Shown: one piece after another, positions 8,930 to 17,611 of the stretch
Layout of the letters: each line of letters begins with the position of its first letter
Position numbering within the stretch: position 1 is the first letter of the stretch
Notes under the pieces: generated by a model
The model's input: the letters and a program-made list of their open reading frames with translations, nothing else
What the model was told of the DNA's origin: nothing
Database searches by the model: none
Assembly: GCA_965237785.1 (NCBI GenBank)
Contig: OZ250159.1
Coordinates: 1,922,001 to 1,986,000, forward strand
Origin: UBA6522 sp965237785
Lineage (GTDB): Bacteria > Pseudomonadota > Gammaproteobacteria > Steroidobacterales > Rariloculaceae
Direction: 5' to 3'
DNA length: 64,000 nucleotides
Made by a program: the position numbers and the translations under genes

Positions 8930-9169
8930 ATGACCACGGTTGTTTTCGACACTCACGCATTAGTGAAGAGGCTGACGAAAGCCGGAATGCCCGAGGGTCA
9001 AGCCGAGGTGCTTGCTCATTCGCAAGCCGCGCTGATCGATGAGAGCCTCGCCACGAAACGGGATTTGCAGGAGTTGGAATTACGCCTGAAGCACGATCTC
9101 ACCATTCGCATCGGTTCCATGACGGTAGCCGCGGTCGGTGTCGTGGCGGTCTTGGCGAGATTATCGTGA
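8930..9169 (+). CDS. DUF1640-like coiled-coil membrane protein
   Basis: 79 residues from ATG 8930. The pattern is that of small bacterial DUF1640 proteins: FDTHALVKRLTKAGMPEGQA, then SQAALIDESLATKRDLQELE (coiled coil) and a C-terminal membrane helix (GSMTVAAVGVVAVLARLS). The role in bacteria is unknown. The length is normal and the frame intact. It stands alone between remnants, and dispersed repeat D begins 11 bases after its stop. Confidence 0.7.
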   Translation: MTTVVFDTHALVKRLTKAGMPEGQAEVLAHSQAALIDESLATKRDLQELELRLKHDLTIRIGSMTVAAVGVVAVLARLS

Positions 9170-9171
9170 CG

Positions 9172-9262
9172 GAAAGAAGCCGGGGATATTCGTAAGAACG
9201 ATCGAACACCGTTGGCTCGCAATGTGACCTAAAGCCCGCCGAGTCACACCCCCATGTCGCCC
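9172..9262. repeat. Dispersed repeat, copy D (partial)
   Basis: It shares CGATCGAACACCGTTGGCTC and flanking sequence with copies at 22258-22410 and 33141-33325. The shared part stops inside CGAGTCACACCCCCATG..., exactly where the 3-kb duplicated block begins (9257). The block junction therefore lies inside this repeat. Confidence 0.7.
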
Positions 9263-9287
9263 CTCGGCAAGACAGACTCGGATCGCC

Positions 9288-10337
9288 CTATGGCCTCACG
9301 CGTACGTACTTCTGAATGCGCCGCGGGCGCGGCTCGCCGCCGTAGATATTGCCGTCCCTGTCGACGGCCACGAACTCGGCCCCGTTGCCGGCGGGGTTAC
9401 GCGGATCCCCCCACGGGTAGAGGATGAACTCGGTGACCCAGCCGGTGGCCACCTCGCCGATCCGGATTCCCATTTCCCACCCGGGGTTCTGCAGGTCGTC
9501 CGACTCGGAATCGGCCACGAAGATGCGCCCGTGATCGTTGAAGGAGATGCCGCTCGGACGCCCGAACTGGGTCCACTGCGCAATGAACTCGCCTTCCTGG
9601 TCGAAGATCTGGATGCGGTTGTTCGACCGGTCGCCGACGAAGATGCGCCCGTCGGCGTCCATGGCGATGGCATGGAGGGTGCGGAACTCGCCCGGTGCGT
9701 ACCCGCTCTTGCCCCACTCCTTGATGTAGGCGCCGTCCTGCGAGAACTTGACGACGCGGTTGTTCGTGTCGTTGGCATGGCCATCGGCCACGAAGACATA
9801 ACCGTTGTCGGCGACGACAACATCGGCCGGCGCGTTGAAATGATCCTGACCGCCGCCCGCCTCGCCGGGCGTGCCCAGCGTCATCAACACCTCGCCGGTG
9901 GGACTGAACTTGATCACCTGGTGCCCGCGGGTCCCCGCGGGGGTCCGGGCCTCGGCGACCGCATCGGTGACCCAGACGTTGCCTTCCGAGTCGACGTCGA
10001 TGCCATGGGGCCAAATGAACATCCCGCCGCCGAAGCTCTCGGCGACGTTGCCGTCCATGTCGAATTTCACGACCGAATCGAGGTCGGAGTCGAGACACTC
10101 GTAGCCGAAAAACTCCCCGGGCGCGTCGCACCGGATAACCGCCCACAGGTGCTCGCCATCCGGATCCATGGTCACCTTGCCGACAGCGCCCATCTCCCGG
10201 CCGTCCGGCAGTTTGGCCCAGCCGTCGACCTGGCGATACGGATTCGGGAGCACCTGGGCTGGCGCCACGCTCGCGCCCGCCATCCCCAGGATAACGGTTA
10301 CGACCACCACATGCAGGCTTGTTCTCGACATCGTCAT
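9288..10337 (-). CDS. Exported NHL-repeat beta-propeller protein (duplication copy 1)
   Basis: 349 residues with a signal peptide ending GASVAPAQ. NHL blades are clear: FNAPADVVVADNGYVFVADG, RTLHAIAMDADGRIFVGDRS, NNRIQIFDQEGEFIAQW. The C-terminus YGGEPRPRRIQKYVRV closes the propeller. I count 13 residue differences from the copy at 24803-25852. It follows the MPE gene on the same strand after 74 bases, so the two are probably one operon. The relation to alpha-hydroxyglycine amidating-lyase propellers is a fold guess; the substrate is unknown. Confidence 0.87.
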   Translation of the reverse strand: MTMSRTSLHVVVVTVILGMAGASVAPAQVLPNPYRQVDGWAKLPDGREMGAVGKVTMDPDGEHLWAVIRCDAPGEFFGYECLDSDLDSVVKFDMDGNVAESFGGGMFIWPHGIDVDSEGNVWVTDAVAEARTPAGTRGHQVIKFSPTGEVLMTLGTPGEAGGGQDHFNAPADVVVADNGYVFVADGHANDTNNRVVKFSQDGAYIKEWGKSGYAPGEFRTLHAIAMDADGRIFVGDRSNNRIQIFDQEGEFIAQWTQFGRPSGISFNDHGRIFVADSESDDLQNPGWEMGIRIGEVATGWVTEFILYPWGDPRNPAGNGAEFVAVDRDGNIYGGEPRPRRIQKYVRVRP

Positions 10338-10411
10338 ACCTCGCTATACAGAAATGGCCGACCGCGGGTCGGAAATCCAACCGGTCGTCGGCGAGCACAC
10401 GCCGCCGCGCT

Positions 10412-11902
10412 CTACCTGACCGTATATGAGTAGTCTATGTCCCCGTGATTGCGACCGTCTACCTCGTGCTCCGGCAGGTAGGACCGGATGTAGTCGACCT
10501 GAACGTTGTCGGGCGAGACCGTGACGTTGAGATACCCCGAGCTGTCGAGAATGTCCCCGGACAGGTAGGCGTTCCTGTTGCGGGCGGTGTAGGTGTCGTC
10601 AGCCGGGTTGGGCACGGACTGATAGACAATGCCATCGAGCTCCTGGTGAACGAAGATATGATCGTGAGCCTGAAAGAGGATCGTGACGCCGTACTCGACC
10701 ATGAGTTGGTGGATCGGCAGTTCCCAGTTGGGACGCTCCGTGTCGAATTCCCATTCGCCGTCGTCGGTGTAGCCACCCCACTCATATTTCGTTGCGCGTT
10801 CGATTCCGCCGCGCCCGGTGCCGAGTACTTGATGGGTGAAGACGAACTTGTAGCCGGCATTGCTTTCTTCCAGCGTGGTCTTTAGCCACGCGTATTGCGC
10901 GTCACCGATCGTCGCGTCCCAGAGGTCCCCGGTCGGCTCGGTCAGCGAGTCGTATTCGTCGACGATCTCGTTCCACGGCGGATTGCTCCCCATCCCCGCG
11001 CCCATGCCGCCGATATGCTCGATAACACGTGTCGAATGCCAGTAGGGATCGAGCGAAACGAACAGCGCATCGCCCCACTCAAACGCGAAGTAGTCGCCGA
11101 GCAGGCCGATTCCGGGCACGGGCTCCGGGTTGCCGCTGTAGAAATCATTCGGCGTCGGAACGGGAAAGAATCGATTTCGCGCTCTTCCGGCAAAAATCGC
11201 AACATCATGCAGCGGCGTGTCGAGCAGGCTGCGCCGAGCTTCTTCGTGGTTGCCATTAACCGGAAAGAGCGCCGTGGAATTGGCCATGAGCCCGAGGAAG
11301 CGACGTTGGTTAATGTAGATATCGTCGACAAAACCTTGGGTCAACGTGCTCCGGTCGCCCTGAAAGAAATTCGGGACCTGATTCGAGATACTGAAGTCAT
11401 CGCCTAACATGAAGTAGAGATCCGGCCGGTCGCCGGCGACGCGTACCATGGTCAGGGCATAGAGGTCCGGGCTGTACATGTTGCCGAGGCGCTCGGGATG
11501 CGAATCGCCCTGCACACCGAAGCTGAATGTGGCGCCTCTCCGCCTCTGAGTATGAAACGAGTGCTCCTCGCCCTGTCGAAACTCCGCTTCCCCCGGGTCC
11601 CGGTAACTCAATCGGTAGAAATACCGAGTATCGGTTTCCAGCCCGGCGACCGTCACAACGGCTGTACCGTCCGGCGACGACTCGATAGTGTCTGTTCTAC
11701 TCGAGAGCTGACCGGAGACCTCGCCGTATTCAGCAAACACTACCGAGCCTTGATCGGCAAGCGCGTGCACGGCAACGGAGCCGGCCGTGGGCCTGCCAAG
11801 AACGATGTTTTCCCCTTCCCCGGTCTGCGCCGCGCTCCTCAGCGCAACAACTGCGAGCCCCGCGGACAGCAGAAGCGTGAGTTGTGCGCCTTTATTGCCC
11901 AT
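10412..11902 (-). CDS. Exported metallophosphoesterase (duplication copy 1)
   Basis: 496 residues from ATG 11902, which has GGGAGG at a good distance; the ATG at 11959 would add a leader not kept in the paralogues. Signal peptide to SAAQ, PAP-type beta-sandwich (NIVLGRPTAGSVAVHALADQ), then the catalytic domain with GDSHPE, LGDDF, GNHEEARR and the AHDH box (FQAHDHIFVHQ). The usual HH pair reads VFTHQVLGTGRG, so the second His is Gln; the copy at 25927 shares this, while the paralogues at 20567, 40112 and 48833 keep HH. Phosphoesterase activity is likely; the substrate is unknown. It heads an MPE-NHL pair. Confidence 0.87.
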   Translation of the reverse strand: MGNKGAQLTLLLSAGLAVVALRSAAQTGEGENIVLGRPTAGSVAVHALADQGSVVFAEYGEVSGQLSSRTDTIESSPDGTAVVTVAGLETDTRYFYRLSYRDPGEAEFRQGEEHSFHTQRRRGATFSFGVQGDSHPERLGNMYSPDLYALTMVRVAGDRPDLYFMLGDDFSISNQVPNFFQGDRSTLTQGFVDDIYINQRRFLGLMANSTALFPVNGNHEEARRSLLDTPLHDVAIFAGRARNRFFPVPTPNDFYSGNPEPVPGIGLLGDYFAFEWGDALFVSLDPYWHSTRVIEHIGGMGAGMGSNPPWNEIVDEYDSLTEPTGDLWDATIGDAQYAWLKTTLEESNAGYKFVFTHQVLGTGRGGIERATKYEWGGYTDDGEWEFDTERPNWELPIHQLMVEYGVTILFQAHDHIFVHQELDGIVYQSVPNPADDTYTARNRNAYLSGDILDSSGYLNVTVSPDNVQVDYIRSYLPEHEVDGRNHGDIDYSYTVR

Positions 11903-11933
11903 AGTCCGCCTCCCACCCATGAGCGATCTCCGT

Positions 11934-11964
11934 TTGATCGAGACATCTTTGTACGTCATTGGCG
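11934..11964. promoter_or_regulatory. Conserved leader upstream of MPE, copy 1
   Basis: The block TTGATCGAGACATCTTTGTA plus CGTCATTGG is repeated before two other MPE genes (22094-22124 and 27441-27470). The three copies keep the DNA but not one reading frame, which argues for a DNA- or RNA-level element or simply shared ancestry of the junction with the parE stub. Its role is unknown. Confidence 0.4.
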
Positions 11965-12012
11965 ACTGAAAGCCAAATTCGGTACAGATCGGCTTCGGCG
12001 TTATCCGAAAGC

Positions 12013-12243
12013 CTATAGTTTCCCATCTTGCCGCGCCTTCTTTTTGAAGCCTTGCAGCAGTTCCTCTGGTGTTTTGTCTGAAAAACCGCCCTGCTCTGCT
12101 CGAATGAGTTTTTCGCGGATAGTTTCGATTTCGCGGGCATTCTCCCGCGCCTTACGGATCAGGTCATTCACTACCTCGCTCTTACTGGTGTATTCCTCGC
12201 TATCAACTTGGGCTTTCAGCCATTCGTCATTGGGCGGGGTGAA
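12013..12243 (-). pseudogene. parD antitoxin, 5'-truncated, with parE stub
   Basis: From the junction at 12243 the frame reads FTPPNDEWLKAQVDSEEYTS to QGFKKKARQDGKL and stops at 12013, the same as the intact gene at 27520-27771 apart from a few residues. The start codon and the first residues (MARQSI in the other copy) are missing because unrelated DNA with the GST remnant begins there. The parE start (MGNYRLSDNAEADLYRIW) overlaps the parD end at 12026 and, as in copy 2, runs into the MPE leader after about 20 codons. Confidence 0.8.
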
Positions 12244-12259
12244 AGAAAGGAGATATCCG

Positions 12260-12690
12260 ATGAAGCTATACTACTTCCCGCTGTCCACCTATTCGCAGAA
12301 GGTGCTGATCGCGCTCTTCGAGAAACGGATCGAGTTCGAGTCCGAGCAGGTTCGCTGTTCGACGAGGCGGCGCGCGAGCGCTATCGCAACGAGGTCTATC
12401 CGGTGGGCCGCATTCCGCTGCTGTTCCAGAGCTGGAAGCCGGAGGAAGCGCGCGACCAAGAGCTGATCGATCGCAGCCGCTTCCGCGCCGGTGTGCTCTA
12501 CGACTTTATCGAGCATCGGCTCGACGGACGCACTTGGCTGATGGGTGAAGAGTTCACCATGGCGGACTGCGCGGCCGGACCGGCGCTGGTCGGGAGACGC
12601 CACATACATTGCCGCACGGGTACCGCTCCTGGGCGAGCGACACGACGAACTCGCTCACTATGGCAGATGCGCGCGCGCACGTTGATGCGG
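12260..12690 (+). pseudogene. Glutathione S-transferase-like, frameshifted
   Basis: The start is good (AAGGAGATATCCG before ATG 12260; MKLYYFPLSTYSQKVLIALF is a thioredoxin-fold GST N-terminus). Near 12347 the frame changes and continues in +1 as SLFDEAARERYRNEVYPVGRIPLLF, then EARDQELIDRSRFRAGVLYD, skipping part of the N-terminal domain. A second change after GEEFTMADCAAGPAL leads to YIAARVPLLGERHDELAHY in another frame. Two frameshifts plus internal losses make function unlikely. The gene begins 17 bases after the end of the duplicated block. Confidence 0.75.
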
Positions 12691-12885
12691 AAGCGCCATT
12701 CACGGAGGGTTCCGTGTTCTGCGGAACCCTTGATCGAATCCCGCGGAGAGCGGACACTGGTGGGCAGTCGATTGAACGGCCCGGCATGGCCGCCTAGACT
12801 GAACTCTCATCTGCCTGCGCTCGAAACAAAGTGGCCAGTGGCAGGATTTCGGGCAGAAGTCATCCGGATTTCGGGAGGAAGAGAC

Positions 12886-13029
12886 ATGGGGCGACGAGAC
12901 ACGCAGTTGTTCACGCGGCTTTCCGCATTCCTGTTCACTGGTCTTCTTCTTGCGGCGGCATCGCCGGTTCCATGCACGGACAGGACATCCGGCCGAGACC
13001 GGGGTGCAGACAGACGGAAGATGAGATGA
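12886..13029 (+). CDS. Short exported peptide, coupled to the flavoprotein gene
   Basis: 47 residues: ATG 12886 with GGGAGGAAGAGAC in front, then a signal-peptide-like start (RLSAFLFTGLLLAAASPV). The remaining ~18 residues are basic and show no fold. Its TGA overlaps the next ATG (ATGA). It may be the stub of a longer exported protein whose body was deleted, leaving a coupled leader for the next gene. I recognise no family. Confidence 0.45.
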   Translation: MGRRDTQLFTRLSAFLFTGLLLAAASPVPCTDRTSGRDRGADRRKMR

Positions 13030-13697
13030 ACGAGTTTCCCTTTGTGCCGCTGTCCGACTATCGGGGGTATCCCGAGGAAGAGATGATGAAGCGGGCGCGC
13101 GACTTCCATGCGGAGCTGAAGCGCCGGCGCACGGTTCGGCATTTTTCGAGCCGTCCGGTTCCGCGGGTGATCATCGACGACTGCCTGAGGGCCGCGACGA
13201 CCGCGCCGAGCGGCGCGAACCTGCAGCCATGGCACTTCGTCGTCGTGAGCGATCCGGAGACGAAGCAGCGGATACGAACCGCCGCCGAAGAGGAGGAGCT
13301 ACACTTCTACCAGCACCGGGCGCCCCGAGAGTGGCTGGATGCGTTGGCTCCGCTCGGCACCGACGAGCACAAGCCGTTCCTCGAGCATGCGTCCTACCTG
13401 ATCGCGATATTCGCCCAGAAATACGGGCGGCTGAAGGACGGCCGCAAGGTCAAGCACTACTACCCCACGGAATCGGTCGGACTCGCGACCGGGATGCTGA
13501 TCGCGGCTCTGCACATCGCCGGTTTGGCGACGCTGACCCACACCCCGAGCCCGATGAAGTTCCTGAACGAGATACTGGGGCGCCCGAAGTCGACGGAGCG
13601 TCCCTTCCTGCTGCTGGTGGTCGGCTACCCGGACGAGAACGCGATGGTACCCGACATCGGGCGCAAGCCGCTCACCGAGGTGGTCACCTACGTGTGA
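13026..13697 (+). CDS. Iodotyrosine deiodinase-like flavoprotein (nitroreductase superfamily)
   Basis: 223 residues, intact. The FMN-binding core is clear: RRRTVRHFSSRPV near the N-terminus, TAPSGANLQPWHFVVV (about 59-74), and VGYPDENAMVPDIGRKPL at the C-terminus. The active-site lid matches iodotyrosine deiodinase: Glu91 and Tyr95 in EELHFY and Lys116, 21 residues after the Tyr, the same spacing as the Glu-Tyr-Lys triad of the animal enzyme. This predicts FMN-dependent reductive removal of halogen from a halotyrosine or halophenol. There is no signal peptide, so it is cytoplasmic. It is translationally coupled to a short upstream ORF. Plain nitroreductase activity is the alternative. Confidence 0.85.
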   Translation: MNEFPFVPLSDYRGYPEEEMMKRARDFHAELKRRRTVRHFSSRPVPRVIIDDCLRAATTAPSGANLQPWHFVVVSDPETKQRIRTAAEEEELHFYQHRAPREWLDALAPLGTDEHKPFLEHASYLIAIFAQKYGRLKDGRKVKHYYPTESVGLATGMLIAALHIAGLATLTHTPSPMKFLNEILGRPKSTERPFLLLVVGYPDENAMVPDIGRKPLTEVVTYV

Positions 13698-13926
13698 CGA
13701 CGTGAACGGACTCTCGCAGCGTTGAAGCCGGACGGACGCGGTCGGTGTACAGGCTCGAAGGCAGCCCCTCGTCCTCGTAACGGTCCACGTAACGGCGAAA
13801 CATCCGATCGCACACCCCCAGCAACCGAGCCCCCGCCCCCAGGGACAATCGCTGCTCCTGCCAACCAACATACGCTTCTACAAATCGCATCTGCCGAATC
13901 TCCTGTAGCAACTGCGTTCCGGTCAT
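13684..13926 (-). pseudogene. Transposase N-terminal fragment (ISNCY-like)
   Basis: 80 residues: MTGTQLLQEIRQMRFVEAYV, then a helix-turn-helix (LSLGAGARLLGVCDRMFRRY) and VDRYEDEGLPSSL. This is the DNA-binding head of an ISNCY-type transposase. The DDE catalytic part is missing; the frame runs out over the end of the flavoprotein gene, overlapping it by 14 bases tail to tail. It marks a lost insertion element. Confidence 0.65.
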
Positions 13927-13949
13927 GGGGCACCTCCCTTGGGTGCCCC
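13927..13949. repeat. Hairpin next to the transposase fragment
   Basis: GGGGCACC (13927-13934) and GGTGCCCC (13942-13949) form an 8-bp perfect stem with a seven-base loop, immediately upstream of the transposase ATG. It may fold in the leader RNA or belong to the element's end. No T-tract follows, so I do not call a terminator. Confidence 0.5.
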
Positions 13950-14154
13950 ATCAAACCGGACAACTCATGTGCTACTACTCCAGACAGATCATTTGCTACC
14001 AACACTCCTCTCCAAGATTGTTGATTAGAGTAATTTGTTAAGTCACAATGATCGCGGCCAAAGCACAAGAAGGCGCAATAGCCCAAGATCCAAGCCACTG
14101 CCCCCTTGGTCCCCGTCTAAGGGGGGCTCCAAAAAACAAGTGGGGTATAACTCG

Positions 14155-16448
14155 TGAATCGCATTAGCCCAAGTCTGTCTTCGGTTTGGCGGCGATCGGC
14201 TGTATCTGTTCGCTTTCCTTTCAAATCAGTTTCAGCGCTCCTGATGTAGATGCCGTGGCTCAAGAGCTCATATCGTGGTGACTGCGACAAAGCGCGGAGA
14301 CAGGCGCAGGATGTGCCGATTTAGCCGCCCTGGACCAGGAACTCCTGGAGGCCATGGGCGTGGAGAATTTTATCGATTTCTCACGTCCGTTGCCGGCCTC
14401 GAGATCGACAGCGGACCGGGCGACAAGAAATACATCATCCGTGGGTAACGGCGTTGAAGCGCAAGTTGGCGACGACAACATTCCGATTACTGGTATCGGC
14501 GGATCAGCGACCAGTTTTGGTGGAACCCAGGCGGATCCGGATCTCTTCGACGTCGAACGCATCGAGGTCCTGCGTGGCCCGCAGGGCACTCTATACGGCG
14601 CAAATTCCATGAGTGGTGTTGTACGAGTAATTGCCAATAAGCCCAATACCGACGAGTTCGAAGCCGCTTTCGACGGCGGTTTTTCAAGCATTGAAGAAGG
14701 CGCCAGCACTTACTCTGCGAAAGGAATGGTCAATGTTCCCATTATCGATGACAGGCTGGCGATTCGCCTGGTTGGCTATTACAGAGATGTCGGTGGCTTC
14801 ATCGACGCCATAGATATTCCGGTCGATTACCAAAAGCGCGACTTCTTCGGCCCCGGAATGGATGCACCGGCCGCGGACGATGCAACCTGGGTCGCCAACG
14901 ACGTGAACGATGCCGAGATCACGGGCGGACGGTTCTCACTGGGCGCGCTGTTGGGCGAAAGAACGTCCCTGACCGCGCAAGTCTACTATCAGGATATGGA
15001 AACAGGCGGCAAGCCGCACCATCGGCCTGACGACTCGAGTAACGTGATCACCAACGTGTTCTTTCCGGGCGCTGGCGACCTGAAGCAGATCTACTATGCC
15101 CAGAATGTCTTCGACGACAAGACCGTGATGACGAATCTGACTTTGGAGCATGATTTCGATTGGTCCATTCTCACTATGTCTGCATCGAGTTTCGATCGTG
15201 ATGTCTTTAGTCAGGGCGATACATCGGTCTCGTTCAAGAACCTGATCCCAGCACCTGTCGTGCCGTTTTCTGGATTTCTGACAGCGCCTCAGAACGCCGA
15301 TATGGACAGCTATGAGGTTCGGTTGGCAACGCAATTGGACGGGCCGGTCAATGCCCTGGTGGGAGCGTTCCATCAGGACCGCAGCATCGAGTTCGAGAAT
15401 TGGCTATTTCTTTTGACAGGACCGAATATGCCGGATACGAGCACACGGCGATTTAACCGCGTCACCATGGATGACACCGGGATAACGGCTCTGTTCGGGG
15501 AGATCTACTACGAGCCGAACGATCTATGGGAGTTCACGGCAGGCCTTCGTTATTTCGAGACTAAGCGAGATGTCTTCTCCCAGTTGCTCATTGGATTCTT
15601 CCGTTTCCCCGGAAATCCGGATCCACCTGAGCTGTTCAATACAGACGAGGATGACGTCATCTTCAAGCTCAGAGCGGCGCGTCGGTTCTCGGATGACATC
15701 CTCGGCTACGTCGAGCTCGGTGAGGGGTTCCGCGCGGGTGGAACGAACTCAGCCCAGGTTTCCGGTATTCCCGGCGTTTATGGCCCCGACAGCACGAGAA
15801 ACCTGGAGATTGGCGTCAAGACAGACTTACTGGACCAAAAGCTGCGGGTCAATGCCTCCATCTACCACATCCAATGGCACGACATGCAGGCTCTTCAGTG
15901 TTTCGGGTTCGACGGTAACCCCGATCCCTCTTGTCCGTTCGATGCAATTGTGAATGTCGATGGCGAGACGGCCGGGGCTACCGGGCTCGAGGTCGACATT
16001 CTTGCGACGCCCACCGAGCGGTGGACCTTCACCTCGGCGATTTCCATCAACGATACTGGTCTGGCGCGGGATCTCGGCGTCGGATTTGATCCGCTCGCCG
16101 TAGAAGGTACGGAGATGGTCGGAGCCCGCAAATTCACCTTCGCAGCATCGGGCGCAATATGAGTTCCCGCTCCGGAATGGCTTGCAAGGCTTTGTACGAG
16201 GCGATTTCCAGCATTTGGACGACATCAAATTCTTCCGTTGGGATCAGCAAAATGTGCCCGCCGATGACTATCAGAATGTGAACCTGAGAGCCGGTTTCCG
16301 GACTGACGGGTACACTGCCACACTGTATATCAACAATGCGGCGGATGAACGGGCTGCGTTGAATGTCGAGAACAGCTTCGGTTTCGCGGGCAGAATAGTG
16401 CCTACGCAGCCACGTACCGTTGGTGTTGGGCTGAATGCTAAATTCTAG
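14155..16448 (+). pseudogene. TonB-dependent receptor with multiple frameshifts
   Basis: The long middle frame (about 14460-16150) is a typical outer-membrane receptor: plug segment VERIEVLRGPQGTLYGANSM, then barrel strands to the end. The 5' part is broken: signal (FGLAAIGCICSLSFQISFSA) and TonB-box region (VVTATKRGE) lie in different frames, and at 14388-14453 the family sequence SVAGLEIDSGPGDKKYIIRG is in another frame than its flanks, so two indels compensate. Near 16150 an extra base ends the frame; AQYEFPLRNGLQGFVRGD and the C-terminal strand TVGVGLNAKF continue in the next frame. The product is likely non-functional. Neighbours downstream are intact. Confidence 0.85.
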
Positions 16449-16466
16449 CTTCGAAGAGGCTATCTC

Positions 16467-16898
16467 GTGCTGAGCAGGGTAGGGCACGATGTGCGCAGGC
16501 TCACGACTGTCATGCTTATTGCTGCGCTGGCTTGGGTATCGCCGGGCCTGGCGCACCATAATACAGCTAAGTTTGACTTCCGTTCGTACGGAGTCATCGA
16601 GGGCGTGATCAAGCTTGCCGATTTCAGAAACCCGCACTCTTTGATTGTATTGGAGGTGACCGATGAGAACGGCCAGGTTGTGGAGCACAGCATTGATGGC
16701 CATAGCCTGAACATCATCAGGCGTTCAGGACTGACTGCCGGGATGGTGCAGCCCGGAGACAGGGTCACGCTGTATTTCGCGCCGAGTCGCACCGATGACG
16801 ATATGTTCATGCGTGCGCTACAGCTGCCTGACAGGACCGTACTCAATCCCAGCGTAACGGCAATTCCCGAAAACGAGATTCGAACGAATCCAGACTAA
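16467..16898 (+). CDS. DUF6152 family exported protein
   Basis: 143 residues. Signal peptide to GLAHHN with the HH pair at the mature N-terminus; the core LADFRNPHSLIVLEVTDENG corresponds to the NPH box of the family, followed by VQPGDRVTLYFAP. It lies 18 bases after the broken receptor and 14 bases before the VVET-domain gene on the same strand, so DUF6152 and VVET form a two-gene unit as at the left edge of the window. Function is unknown; the site is probably periplasmic. Confidence 0.83.
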   Translation: MLSRVGHDVRRLTTVMLIAALAWVSPGLAHHNTAKFDFRSYGVIEGVIKLADFRNPHSLIVLEVTDENGQVVEHSIDGHSLNIIRRSGLTAGMVQPGDRVTLYFAPSRTDDDMFMRALQLPDRTVLNPSVTAIPENEIRTNPD

Positions 16899-16912
16899 TC
16901 CGGAGTCCTGTC

Positions 16913-17611
16913 ATGTCGTCAATTCGGTTGACGTTGCTGCTGCTCAGTTTTTCAAGCTCGGTTGCCCTATCCCAGCAGACGACCGACTTCACTGGTATTT
17001 GGATGCCGGATGGCGCGAGGTCAGGCCGCTGGCCGGAGAAGCTCCCGTACACCAGCGCTGGTCGTGACGCGGCGTCTGCTTTCGAGGAGAACTATCCGGA
17101 CAACACTTTCGATCCGGGCAGTTTCTGCGTTTTTGAGGGCATGCCCATGACGCTGTTCGGAACCGGATATTGGACTGAGCTCATTCAGCGGTCCGAGCGG
17201 TTGACCATCGTCTTCGAGCTCTCGAAACCGCCTCGACGGGTCTACCTGGATGGTCGCGGTCACCCTGACAATCTCTATCCAACGAAGAATGGTCACTCGA
17301 TTGGCCGCTGGGAGGACGATACGCTGGTCGTCGAGACCGTTGGTCTCGTGCAGCGAGAGGGTCCTATACCCGCAAGCGAGATGCAGAGGATCGTTGAGCG
17401 TATCAGCCTCGAGGAGGATGATGCCCATGGCAGCATTCTCGTCAACGAGCTCACCGTCCATGACCCCGTCATCTTCACAGAGCCTATCGCCATTGACTTG
17501 TACTACCTGCCTTGGCCGGACGACGATTTGCTGGAGTACGAGTGCATGGATGGTCCTTGGCGCGATTATCTGCGCGAGCTCGGAGAGCGGCGAAGCACAG
17601 GTGTACGGTAA
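16913..17611 (+). CDS. Exported VVET-motif protein, partner of DUF6152
   Basis: 232 residues, signal peptide to VALSQQ. The mature start DFTGIWMPDGA is shared with relatives (ELDGAW, NLTGTW, NISGSW in the window). The central part has a beta-strand pair with R-x-V/I-x-x-D-G-R-G-HP and the motif GHSIGRWEDDTLVVETVG (about 126-143). An acidic-aromatic C-terminus follows (YLPWPDDDLLEYECMDGPW). No catalytic residues can be named. The gene directly follows a DUF6152 gene, and fusions of both domains occur at 19361, 45774 and 52806, so the products probably act together. Confidence 0.8.
   Translation: MSSIRLTLLLLSFSSSVALSQQTTDFTGIWMPDGARSGRWPEKLPYTSAGRDAASAFEENYPDNTFDPGSFCVFEGMPMTLFGTGYWTELIQRSERLTIVFELSKPPRRVYLDGRGHPDNLYPTKNGHSIGRWEDDTLVVETVGLVQREGPIPASEMQRIVERISLEEDDAHGSILVNELTVHDPVIFTEPIAIDLYYLPWPDDDLLEYECMDGPWRDYLRELGERRSTGVR

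Larger units (their letters stand above)
9257..12243. repeat. Segmental duplication, copy 1 (about 2.99 kb)
   Basis: A direct repeat of 24772-27750 carrying an NHL gene, an MPE gene and a parDE remnant in the same order and strand. The offset is 15,515 bases through the NHL gene and most of the MPE gene, and 15,507 at the right end after a 6-base (two-codon) difference near the MPE start and small leader indels. Homology begins at CGCCCCTCGGCAAG and ends after GGGCGGGGTGAA. Here the right end cuts parD. The left end lies in dispersed repeat D. Confidence 0.9.

Noticed and set aside
13927..13949. Rho-independent terminator
   Set aside because: A stem-loop is present but no T-tract follows on either side.
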